This document shows, piece after piece, positions 23,867-34,752 of a DNA stretch of 64,000 bases (the first letter of the stretch is position 1; every line of letters starts with the position of its first letter). The translations under genes were made by a program, and so were the position numbers. Under the pieces are notes generated by a model, which did not search any database, was not told the DNA's origin, and worked only from the letters and a program-made list of their open reading frames with translations. Origin of the DNA: Sophora flavescens (lineage: Eukaryota > Streptophyta > Magnoliopsida > Fabales > Fabaceae); the NCBI GenBank assembly GCA_030762895.1, contig CM061066.1:115848715-115912714 (forward strand), written 5' to 3'.

Positions 23867-24205
23867 ATGTGCGTCACGACCTTGACGGCCATCACGGCCA
23901 GGCCGTGACGGGTTCTGCCTTGGGCGCGCTTTCAAAATATGTTTGTCACGGCCGTGACACTCATCACGGCTTGGCCGTGATAGCTTCTGCCTTCACCAAT
24001 TGGTCTGTCATGGTTGTGATGGGCTTCACGGCCTGGCCGTGATAGATTCTTCCTAGAAGGGGTCTGACTCAATTAACATGTCACGGCCGTGATGGGCATC
24101 ACGGCTAGGCCGTGACAACTTCTGACTTTTGCCTTCTTTCTTCTTCAGTTTTGCTCGATCATGGCCGTAACGGTCATCACGGCTAGGCCGTGATGGGCTC
24201 TGTTT
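23867..24205 (-). repeat. Cluster of GC-rich palindromic motifs in A1 3' LTR U3
   Basis: About five units, spaced roughly 55-70 bp. Each pairs a 12-bp palindrome of the TCACGGCCGTGA type with a second dyad ATCACGGC-(C/T)(A/T)-GGCCGTGA 5-7 bp away. Copies are imperfect. The cluster ends 7 bp from the TATA box at 23853-23860, on its upstream side for minus-strand transcription. Confidence 0.88.
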
Positions 24206-24419
24206 GGCTCATTTTCTTCATATTTCAAGCTCTATCTTCATCCCAGCTCCATCATGGTCAATCTTGAGCATTTTTCCTTAAATTCCTGCAAAACAACACC
24301 AAGAAACCGCCTCACCCGTTCCAAGGTAAAAACTAATAAAAATCAATTTAAATATGCCTAAACTATATGAAAATGCATGCAGAAATGTGCAATAATTATG
24401 ATGTGAAATCACACTATCA

Positions 24420-25852
24420 AATCACCCCAAGCTTATTCATTTACTTGTCCTCAAGCATTCACTAAGGCCAAAAGGGATAAATAATCAGAGCATGGATAGT
24501 GAACCAAGAACCCGAGTAAATAATCCAAGTACAGGCATTTCAAATAATTCAACAAGAGACAATCAATTTCAAGTCCAATTAGAAGCTTAGGTTTCCTAGA
24601 CTCATATTTTCACTGATTCGAGCACTCTTTCTCACCTGAAAATCACCCCAAGCTTGTTCATTTGCTTGTCACTCTTTCTCACCTCACTCAAGTGTTTAGG
24701 GATATATGACAATTCACTCCATTTTCCTCAAGGAATGAATTCTACCATATGCTTGATTATCAACCAAATCTCTACTTTATTAATGAAAACAATTAAGAAT
24801 CAAGAGGTCTTTTACTTTGGTTGTAACGGGGCCATGGGATTGATCGTTAGGTGGGGAAATCAAGAAAAGGGATTTTCAAAAGGCTACACAAAATATCAAG
24901 CATTTCAAAGCACGACACCTTCTAAAATACCTTTTTGGGTTTCGATTTACATTTCCACCTTTTTTTCTTTCTTTTTATTTTCTTTTATTTCTCACTTCCT
25001 TTTGTCATCCCCTTCTCTCTATATATTTCTTTTTCTTTTTCTAATTTTTCTCTTTTTTTTTCTTTTCATTGGGAGAAGGGGAGATTTTCAATCCAAGAGA
25101 AATATTTTTTGATTTTCTCATCCCATACTTTTTCAACTACCTTTCTACCCTTTTTGTAATACTTTAAAAGGTGCCATACCAAGCATATTCATCAAAGTAT
25201 TTCAAGGTACCAATAAAAGTATTTTATTCTTTCAGGCTCAATATTGGGCAACTAGCGGGTAGCATTTAGTCATTCAGAGCTCAGAAGACCGGAAGAATAC
25301 CTAGTGCTTCAATCATTTTCAAAAATGTTTTCAAAAATTTTTAAGCTTCAAAACGGTTTCAAGTCAAGTTCTAGAGAAAACAATCCAAGAGGAATAACAC
25401 TCTATCACAAAGAATGTGGTAGATTTAATGAGTACCCCTTTTTGGCTCAAAATCTCACATTTTAGTAGTTCAAAAATCAATGAGAATTACAAATCTACGG
25501 AACCACATGCTAATTATCAACTATCACAGATCATCTCAAGAATTTTTATTTGTAGCCTTATCACAAGAATAAAAATTTTGGGTTCAAAAGTTCACTATCT
25601 CAATTTATTTGGCACTCATCTCTCACAATCGGATACAACATCTAAACAATGGGCAATCGAATCATGTGATCATGCAAAACTATGCCTATATGAATGCAAC
25701 ATGAAGAAGTACCCCTACCCCAAGCTTAAAAATTTACATTGTCCCCAATGTAAATAATCAAGTTGGAGAGAGGAGAAAATTGGAACGACTTACCAAGGCG
25801 GCAGCGGGTGCTGGCTCACATGCCTAGTCAGAAGGAATTGCATGAAAATTGG
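24420..25852 (-). other. A1 internal noncoding region before the 3' LTR
   Basis: No domain-bearing frame. It includes a TTTTC-rich low-complexity tract (24950-25080) and two AAGCTTGGGGT-type purine motifs on the minus strand (24425 and about 25720). It runs parallel to the A2 region 59380-60740 in reverse, so it is conserved noncoding element sequence. An envelope-like ORF, found here in some Athila elements, is absent. Confidence 0.6.
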
Positions 25853-26055
25853 GTCACGGCCGTGATGCTCCTCACGGGCAAGCCGTGATCAATTCTGGTC
25901 CTCATGGCTGGCCTGTCACGGCCGTGATCAATTATGATCTTCAGGGTCCTCTCATCACGCCCGTGATGGGTATCACGGTTGGGCCGTGATCTTTACTGGT
26001 CTTCACATTAAGCTCATCACGGCCGTGACCAGTGTCACGGCCTGGGCGTGATGGT
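25853..26055 (-). repeat. Second palindromic motif cluster, internal to A1
   Basis: Three or so further TCACGGCCGTGA / CACGG..GCCGTGA units of the kind found in the LTR lie between the integrase stop and the noncoding tail. A2 has an equivalent cluster at 59118-59346. Confidence 0.85.
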
Positions 26056-26267
26056 TGCTGACTTTGTTGTCTCTGCCCTTTTTGCTTCTCCTTCCTCTTT
26101 ACCCTGAAAACACTTAACAAAACTATTAATTTATGATCTTTTCCCTCTTGATCTTCTCAAATTATTCAAGAGTTAAAAATCAAAAACAAAAGAAAAATGA
26201 AAAAAAAACTTGGGTTGCCTCCCAATAAGCGCTTCTTTAACGTCACTGGCTTGACGGTTAGGTGATC

Positions 26268-27945
26268 TCAAGGATCATGAAGGCGCACAGCTGTGATCAA
26301 TCTCTCGATGTCACCACCCAAGTAGGCCTTGAGCCTTTGGCCATTGACTTTGAAGGTCCTTTTTGAAGTAGCATCCTCCACTTCTACAGCTCCATGAGAT
26401 GAGACTTCTTTGACAATGAACGGTCCCGACCACTTAGACTTCAACTTGCCCGGAAACAATCTCAGTCGAGAATTGAATAATAAAACTTGTTGTCCCGACT
26501 GAAATGTTTTCATCACGATCTTCTTGTCATGGTAGGTCTTGACTCGCTGCTTGTAAATAGTTGCATTCTCATACGCATTAAGGCACATCTCCCCAGTCCT
26601 CTAATTCATGCAGCTGATTGACTCTTTTCTCACCCGCCAGATTGGCATCAAAATTCAAGAACTTCAATGCCCAAAAGGCTCGATGCTCTAACTCTACGGG
26701 TAGATGACATGCCTTCCCATAGACCATCTAAAACGGAGATAACCCCATAGAAGTTTTCAATGCAGTCCGGTAAGCCCACAAGGCATCGTCAAGCTTCCTT
26801 GACCAATCTTTTCTTGAAGTAGCCACAGTTTTTTCCAGAATTCTCTTAATCTCTCGGTTAGAGACCAACGCTTGCCCATTTGTTTGCGGATGATAGGGAG
26901 ATGCCACCTTATGCCTCACATCATACTTGGTCAACACATTTCTCAGTTGTGAGTTGCAAAAGTGAGATCCTCCATCACTTATAAGGACCCTTGGGACACC
27001 GAACCGGGCAAAGATGTTCTTCTTGATGAATTCAATCACTATTTGGGCATCATTCTTCGGTGTTGCAACGGCCTCCACCCATTTGGAAACATAGTCCACC
27101 GCCACCAAGATATATTGATTGGATAATGAAGGTGGAAGTGGACCCATAAAGTCTATGCCCCAGCAATCAAATACCTCAACCTCCAATATGTTTTGCAGTG
27201 GCATCTCATCCCTTTTTGAAATGTTCCCGGTCCTTTGGCACTTGTCACAACTCTTCACGTGATTGAAAGAGTCCTTGAATATTGAGGGCCAAAAGAGCCC
27301 AGATTGGAGGACCTTTGCGGCTGTCCTATCCCCATTGTAATGTCCACCATATGGAGAGTTATGGCAATGCCACAGAATACTCCTTGCTTCCTCTTGACTA
27401 ACACACCTCCTCCATAAGCCATCCGGTCCAACCTTGAACAGAAATGGGTCATCCCACATGAAATGGTTGGCATCCCGGGATAATTTTTTCTTTTGTTGCC
27501 AAGTAAGGTGCTCTGGAACAATGTTGGCTGCCTTGAAGTTTGCCATGTCGGCAAACCATGGTCTTTCATGCACCAGAAATAAGGCCTCATCCGGGAACTC
27601 ATCCCGAATGTCCTTTTCTTCTGCAGTAACCTCTTCATTCACCAACCGAGATAAGTGGTCAGTCCCCAAATTTTCGCTGCCCTTTTTGTCCTTAATGACT
27701 AAGTCAAATTCCTGCAACAAATGAATCCACCTTATGAGTCTTGGTTTTGAATCTAACTTTGTCAACAAATATTTAATTGCAGGATGATCAGCAAAAACAG
27801 TGACTTGTGAACCAATCAAGTATGAACGAAATTTTTCCAATGCAAACACTATGGCCAGTAACTCTTTTTCAATTGTTGCATAATTTATTTGGTTCTCATT
27901 GAGAACCTTGCTAGCATAGTGAATGGCATGGAAAAACTTGTCCCT
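26268..27945 (-). pseudogene. A1 RNase H and integrase, broken
   Basis: The 373-residue frame at 27849-26728 starts in RNase H (VFADHPAIKYLL, DHLSRL). It passes through the HHCC zinc site (HNSPYGGHYNG ... CDKCQRTG) into the integrase core with DFMGPLPPS and SDGGSHF. The third catalytic acid is missing: the residue after NGQA is Leu rather than Glu. A stop near 26725 splits off the C-terminal SH3-like part (26588-26268, GPFIVKEV ... RLKAYLGG). A TGA also sits at the start, after VLGQ near 27945. This copy could not integrate with its own enzyme. Confidence 0.85.
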
Positions 27946-28939
27946 TCACTGTCCCAAAACTGCCCCAACTGCGTAGTCACTGGCATCACACATTAATTCA
28001 AATGGTGACTCCCAGTTGGGTGCAACAAGAATGGGAGCAGAGATCAACTTGTCTTTCAAAATCTGAAAAAAGGTAAGGCAAGCGGTATCAAACACAAATG
28101 GTGTGTCCTTGTTCATAAGGGCACACAACGACTTTGCTATTTTTGAGAAGTCTTTGATGAACCGCCGGTAAAAGCCTGAATGCCCAAGAAAACTCCTCAC
28201 ACCCTTGAGATTCACTGGTGGAGGTAGTTTCTCAATCACATCAATCTTGGATTTATCCACTTCGATCCCCTTAGCTGAAATTTTGTGCCCAAGCACAATG
28301 CCTTCCTGCACCATAAAATGACACTTCTCCCAATTCAAGACTAAATTGGTGTCCATGCACCTCTTTAACACAGCAGTAAGGTTAGACAAACAATTATCAT
28401 AAGAGGAATCGAAAACAGAAAAGTCATCCATGAAAACTTCAATGTATTTTTCTACCATATCAGAGAAAATGGAAAGCATGCACCTTTGAAATGTCGCAGG
28501 CGCATTACAAAGACCGGAAGGCATCTTCCGATAGGCAAAAACTCCAAAAGGGCATGCGAAGGCAGTTTTCTCTTGGTCCTCCGGGTTAACCGTAATTTGG
28601 TTATAACCCGAATAACCATCCAAGAAACAATAATAAGCTTGCCCGGCCAACCTCTCCAACATCTGGTCCATGAATGGAAGTGGGAAGTGATCATTCCTAG
28701 TGGCTTGATTTAGCTTCCGGTAATCTATACACATTCGCCAACCGGTGACCGTTCTAGTTGGGATCAACTCATTCTTCTCGTTGTGCACGATGGTCATGCC
28801 ACCTTTCTTTGGAACCACTTGTACCGGACTCACCCAAGCACTATCGGAAATCGGATATATCATTCCAGCTTCAAGGAGTTTCAGCACCTACTTCCTTACC
28901 ACTTCCTTCATTGTAGGATTGAGCCTCCTTTGCGGTTGG
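27946..28939 (-). pseudogene. A1 reverse transcriptase
   Basis: A 313-residue frame from 28887 shows the Athila RT blocks: SDSAWVSPVQVVPKKGG, WRMCIDYRKLN, PFMDQMLERLAG, FLDGYSGYNQI, MPSGLCNAPATFQRCM, the catalytic VFMDDFSVF box, and the SAKGIEVDKSKID and SFLGHSGFYRRFIKDF segments. A TAG near 28888 interrupts the frame just upstream, and the sequence is cut at 28939 by A1-in. The gag-protease part resumes at 36945, where the reading frame continues across the duplicated GTGGT. Confidence 0.88.
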
Positions 28940-28944
28940 ACCAC

Positions 28945-30225
28945 TGGTCGCGCTATCGCGCACGTGCCAAAAAGCGAGCGATTTACAAAATATGTAGATA
29001 GGGAGCGACAACTCGGATATCGTCTCACAAGGACTCTTGACTTGTTATTTACCACAAAAATCAGTTTTTGGGGGGGTTTGGTTTGAATGCAAATAAGAAA
29101 ACAATTAAGGAAAACAAAGCAATAAAAACGGAGGAGTTTAAAAGATTATTAAATAGCTAAAGACAATTAATCTACTATTCTCGATTTCCCAACTATCATC
29201 GGTTCATGTAAATTCCAAGCCCTAAGCAGATTCTAATCCCCTTTCGGTTGTAGCAACAATTAACAAGCGAAATTACTATTACGAGATATATGTTCCTATT
29301 CCCGAATTAAGCAAACGGGGTTAAGCCCTTCGTGAACTAAGCGAACACAAATTGAACACACGCGAATTAAGCAAACGCGATTAAATATAGGAACATAACA
29401 TCACCGAAATAAATAACACAACACTATACACTCCTGAATTAAGCAAACAGAAATATATAGCATAGCATTGAAAAAGGGAAAAGCAAACAAAACAGGAATT
29501 ACATAACCTCAAGTGTAGTGGAAATCGATTACAGTAGACTAAACCAAGGAGACTAGCTCTCCATAAAAACGAAATACACCCAGAAAATATGTAAAAACAA
29601 TGGAGAAATGAAAAGTTGTTCTCTAATCTGCCCAGAACAGCCATTTATAGCATTCAGGAACTGCGCCAACTCGCGAGGCGAACCCTCACTCGCGAGGCGA
29701 ATATTATGAAGAGTCTGCAACGTTTGGTCTTCTCGCGGGGAGAAATACTGCTCGCGTGGCGAGGAATTGAAGAGTCTAACCGTGATGCTTTCTGACTTCC
29801 AGGCTCGCGTGGCGAAGCGATGGATTCGCGAGGCGACACAGAAATCTTGCATTTTTCTGGAACAGTCAGTCATCAGGGTCGCGAGGCGAGGTGTTATTCA
29901 CGGGGCGAACCAGAGAGGATGACATTTTGCTGTTCAGCTGGCTTTCAGGTTCGCGTGGCGAGAAGACTCTCGTGAGGCGAACACCTCCAGGATTGCAATT
30001 TCCCCTGCTTCTTTATTCCCTTAACTTCTAAGTTAACCTGAAAACAATAAAATAGCCATAAGTGCTTTATTTGACTCAAAACTGGCTAAATTAACCTAAA
30101 ACTACTTTAGAGACTCAAAACCTTGCTTGAGGACAATCTAATCTAATTTGGGTGAAAATGAGATATAATTAGCACAAAACCCTGGTCATACTAGCCATAA
30201 AACTAGATGAGCCAGAGGCTTATCA
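28945..30225 (-). repeat. 3' LTR of A1-in
   Basis: 1281 bp. It ends at 28945 with the GC-rich GCGCGATAGCGCGACCA and begins at 30225 with TGATAAGCCTCTGG. It contains the TCGCG(A/T)GGCGA motif cluster (29665-29975) next to a TATAAATG box (29642-29649). The AGTTTGGGGTATTT tract at 30226-30239 on the minus strand serves as PPT. Confidence 0.88.
29665..29975 (-). repeat. Cluster of TCGCG(A/T)GGCGA motifs in A1-in LTR U3
   Basis: About ten imperfect copies of a 10-12 bp GC-rich motif (TCGCGAGGCGA, CTCGCGTGGCGA, CACGGGGCGAA) occur in 310 bp, many followed by AA or AG. The cluster starts about 15 bp from the TATA box at 29642-29649. The same cluster is in the other LTR copies at about 35350-35580 and 36383-36695. 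Confidence 0.85.
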
Positions 30226-31767
30226 AAATACCCCAAACTTAAACTTTGCTTGTCCCCAAGCAAACTACAACTCAAAAATCAAAAAGACTCAAGACATGGC
30301 AAGCTTAAGGGATTCAATCAACTTTGCACAAATTCAAGCAATTTCATCAAAATAGTTTTCTTCAATGTTCCCCCCTCTCAAACAAAGCAATCCCCACAAT
30401 CCTTTATTCTGAACATTTGAGAATTTCATCATTCAAACAATCATTAATCTAAGCAAGGGATCCAAGTTACACACAAAAGGGAGATCCCCAAATTCAAACA
30501 ACTGCCTTCCTCACAAGGGCATTTAGTGTTTCACTCATCGCTCAATTTTTGTCTAGGCTAACACCATTTCACTCAATTTCACTTTTCAAGAACACTTCCC
30601 ATGAATTTGATTTTCGTCTCAAAATGGTTCCCACAGAAAACATGCATGCAACATCAAAAGGTCTTTTATGGTTGTAATGGGGCCTGGCTAAGGGTAGGAT
30701 ATACAAGGGTACTAGGCTGAAGACCCTAGGAACTAAGAGAGCATGAGCTTTTTACACTTTGAATTTCCACTCAAGTTCCTTTTTTCATTTTTCATTTGCC
30801 TTGGGTGACTACAGCCTTTTTATTCAAATAGCCCTTTTGACATTTTTTTGTTCTTTTTATTTCTCACTTTTTTTTTAAATTCTTTTTTTTTCTTGGCTCC
30901 AACCTTTTTATTATTATTTTTCCTTTCAATCCTAAACAACACATTACACCTTGTAGCCATCCCAAACTTAGTTTCTTGTAAACATTCTCTTGTCAAGATT
31001 CCATGCTCTCCTAATCCTAAGATCGGGTTCACATGGTTTTCCAGATTTTAGCTTATAACATAAGGTCAACAAGAAACAATAGGCTAATTAGGCTCAATGG
31101 GGCTAACTAAGGAACATGCATTAGGGATGGTTATTTTAGGCTAAGTAGTTATTTACAAAGAAAATGCCTAAATCATCTGAAGCAAACACATAAACATGCA
31201 AACCATAAAGAGATTCAAGCAAATTCGGGAAAGTGCAACTCAAAAGTGATTCACACAGTTAAAAACATGTTGGAGGCTCAAATCCTCACCTGGACATTCA
31301 TGCAAATTGTTTGACTGAGATTCTATCCCTAGTGTGTGCTTCCGTTCACCCCAAACTTATCATAAATCATGCTGTCACAACAAAATATCTCAAAGTTCAG
31401 TTTTCAATCACATGGGGATCACTTTTCAAAAACAAAAAATTTTCTTCAACCTAGGGGGAATCATCACATAAATCATGCAATAAATCTATGCCAAATCAAT
31501 CAAAACCAATCAAGCTCACCGACCAAAGACTCACACAATTTATTCAAGAGCTAAGAGAAACAAGACAAAACACAAAACAAAACTACAATTGGTTCCCTCC
31601 CCCACACTTAAAACATACATTGTCCCCAATGAAACAACATAACTATAAAATCAGAGTGAGGGAAAGGAAGGGTGTTTCCTGATCAGGTGGCAGTGTAGGT
31701 GGGAGCTTCCGCCTGGATCCCATTGCTTGTAGCATAAGGCCAAAGAGAGAGAGTTCATTCCATGGTC
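30226..31767 (-). other. A1-in noncoding region between gag-protease and 3' LTR
   Basis: No coding frame with a domain. It has a T-rich tract near 30840-30925 and purine motifs resembling those near the PPT. Pol would normally occupy the position just upstream of this region. Confidence 0.6.
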
Positions 31768-34481
31768 CTATAACTTGCAGCCTTGATATATGAGTGAGCA
31801 CTTGACAATTATGGTGACCCTGCCCAATGCGGCGGACTCATCACTTCCTCTTGGGTCAAAGATGACCGCTTTCTCAACAAAGTCCTCCCAATAAAATTGG
31901 GGTTTAACCCCTTGAACTGGCCATGGTGCAAAATCCAGTCCCTCTGGTGGTTCCACAGGGGGAGGTGGCAGATAGGTAGGGAGGGTCTCCGGTGCTGCTT
32001 CATCTTCTGTACGTTCTTCATGCACTGCGCTAACAAATCCATCACCTGCTATACATGCAGAAATCTCAGCACACACCACACAATGGTTAGTGTTAGTACA
32101 ATCAGTACATGAATAAGTATCATCAAAGCCAGAAATAAATGGAAAATTAGAAACCAAGTCATCACAGGTGTTATCAATAATGTCAGAGAGCAACTCTAAT
32201 TGGAAAACGGAGTGCTCTTCCAATGGATGTTTCATAGAATCAAAGGTGTTAAACTTTGCCACAATGTCACCAAACTCCATAGACATGGTCCCATCATCAA
32301 CATCAATTTTTGTCTTCGCCGTCTTCATGAACGGTCTGCCCTGGATGATTGGTGATCTACTTGAATTTGTTTCCCCTGCCATGTCCAGGATGTAGAAGTC
32401 AGCAGGGAAGATCAACTCATCAACTTGTACCAGCACATCTTCTACCATTCCCATGGGGCGAGCACTGGTCCTGTTGGCCAACTGGATAGTGAGACCTGTA
32501 TACTGCAAGGGACCAAGATCAAGGTTATTGAAAACAGAGGTGGGCATGACATTTATGGAGGTTCCCAAATCCAACATGCAATTTTCGAATTTTTTGTCCC
32601 CAATAGTGCATGGAATAGTAAAAGTGCCTGGATCCTTGCACTTCTGTGGTAGTGCCTGAGTGGGGGCTAAAACAGTAACTCTTTCTGGTGCAGGCTTAGA
32701 CTGGATAAGAGCTGAAACATTTCTTCCCAAATTAACTCTCTCATTACTCTTCAACCTTCTCTTGTTGGTGCATAAATCCTTCAGAAATTTAGCATACTTA
32801 GGAACCTTCTTGATCACATCTAGAAGGGGAATATTCACCGCCACCTTTCTGAACACATCTAAAATTTCCCTCTCCTTGTCTTCCCCACCAATCTTCTTAT
32901 TTTTCTGCACTCTATGTGGGAAGGGGATTGGTGGCACATATACTCTCTCAGCTTCAACATCAACAGAAGGCTCAGGAGTTACCTCAACAGTTTCTTCATT
33001 TTTTCCAGAGCCTGCCTCAACAACTTTTCCAGATCTCAGAGAAATGGCACTCACATTAGGATTGGAGACATTGGGATTTATCACTGTTTGTGCAGGTAGT
33101 TGGTTTGATCTTTGAGCTTGCTGTATGTTATTTATGGATGTGGCAAGCTGTCCAACCTGTGTCTCTAAATTTTGAATGCTAGCATCCGTTTGCTGCTGAA
33201 ACTGACCAATCTGTCCAACCTGTGTCTGCAAGGCTTGAATACTAGCATCCGTTCGCTGCTGAGACTGACCAATCTGCTGCTGAAAAAATGTAGTCATTTG
33301 TGCAGTCATTTGTGAATTCATTTGCTTGAACATGTCCTCTAGGGAAGGTTCGGAAGGTGCAGAAGTGGTCACTTGAGGAGGATTCTGTGGTGCTGCCATC
33401 GGTTGTTGTTGGGATGAGTTCCCATACCGAAGGTTAGGATGATTCCTCCAGTTGGGATGGTACCTATTTGTGGAGAGGTCAGGAGTGTTGTACCGGTTCT
33501 GACTGTTGCCTTGATTGTAAGGATGGACTGCATAAGCTTGAGACATATCAGTAACTGACCCTTCCTTCGGAATGGGGAATGCATCATACGGGTGCTTAGG
33601 AGAGTTGCACATGCCACACAACATTGCCGGCTGAACCCTATCCATTGCCATTTGCTTTACCAAAGAAGTGAGCTCATCCATTCTATTCTCAAGGGCCTGG
33701 ATGGAAGAAGAGCTATGGACCTCATTCACACCCCTTGTCTCAACAGAATTTCTCCTGGTTGTAAACTGCTGGGAGTTCAGTGACATATTTTCAATTAATT
33801 GCTTGGCAGCAGCCGGAGTCTTATCAACAAGTGCTCCCCCACTAGCAGCATCCAAAATATTTTTATCCATCGGTAGTAACCCCTCATAAAAATACTGGAT
33901 AAGAAGTTATGCTGAGGGCAACTGGATACCAACTGCTTGAATCTCTCCCAATATTCAGCCAATGACTCATTTCCTTGTCTGATGCCACATATTTCCTTCC
34001 TGATTGATGCAACTCTGGAGGCAGGAAAATATTTCTCTAAGAAAACATTCTTCAAATCGTTCTAGGTGGTGACAGAGTTTGGCTCAAGATATAACAGTCA
34101 ATCCTTTGCAGCGCCCTGTAGTGAAAACGGGAAAGCTCTCAGCTTGATGTGATCCTCAGTTATTCCTTCTGGTCTCAAGGGTGTGGAGCAGACAACCTGG
34201 AATTCCTGCAGATGCTTGTGTGGATCCTCACCTGCAAGACCACTAAACCTTGGCAACAAATGGATTAGACCAGATTTTAATTCAAAGGGAGTAACAACAC
34301 CAGAATATTCAATACACAAGCCATTATAATTAACATCAGGGGCAGCAAGCTGTCTTAATGTCCTTTGGTCACCCATGTTATCAAAAATAGTTTCAGAATT
34401 AGAATCACCACTAGTACTAGCCCGAATTGCTCTACGGCGTGTGTGCAGTGTTCTTTCAATTTCAGGATCAAAATCACACAA
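31768..34481 (-). pseudogene. A1-in gag-protease with an unusual C-terminal tail
   Basis: Gag starts at 34481 (MCDFDPEIERTL) with the Athila-type capsid segment (ELKSGLIHLLPRFSGLAGEDPHKHLQEF). Two stop codons stand where Trp is conserved in the family (TGA near 34098, TAG near 34065), and there is a frameshift near 33890. A 700-residue frame (33870-31768) follows. It has a CGMCNSPKH partial zinc site, Gln-rich repeats with two near-identical QTQVGQIGQFQQQTDASI-type units, and a retropepsin segment (DLGTSINVMP ... IIQGRPFMKT). Instead of pol, the frame ends in an acidic/Pro-rich linker and a tail of about 50 residues (WEDFVEKAVIFDPRG ... YQGCKL) that I do not recognise. Confidence 0.8.
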
Positions 34482-34596
34482 GTCAGGGCAAGTAGACCTA
34501 GTAGCCAGACCAATTCAAAACAAAAACGAAAGTAAAAGAAAAAAAGAAAAAAATGCGAAAATAACAAATAAGAGTCCGCGGCAACGGCGCTAATTT

Positions 34597-34721
34597 TGAA
34601 CGCGCTGTCGCGAACGCGCCAAAAAAAACGAGCGGTTTACAAAAATATGTAGTTTAGGGAGCGACAAGTCGAGTATTGTCTCACAAGGACTCTTGGCTTG
34701 TTTTTAACAGAAAAGTCAGAT

Positions 34722-34752
<31 letters not shown>

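Larger units (their letters stand above)
23007..24419 (-). repeat. 3' LTR of A1
   Basis: 1413 bp, equal in length to the 5' LTR. On the minus strand it begins TGATAGTGTGATTTCAC and ends ...GATTCGCTCAACA. It holds the palindromic motif cluster (23867-24205) and a TATAAAAA box (23853-23860). A purine-containing AAGCTTGGGGTGATT precedes it as PPT (24420-24434). Confidence 0.92.

Noticed and set aside
23867..24205. Regularly spaced palindromic repeats reminiscent of a CRISPR array
   Set aside because: Repeats are imperfect, spacers are similar to each other rather than unique, the units lie inside LTRs of a plant retrotransposon, and no cas genes exist here.
24654..25159. Phe/Ser-rich frames of 152 and 74 residues that look like membrane proteins
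   Set aside because: They are produced by a TTTTC-rich low-complexity tract in the A1 noncoding region; the equivalent A2 region has no conserved frame.
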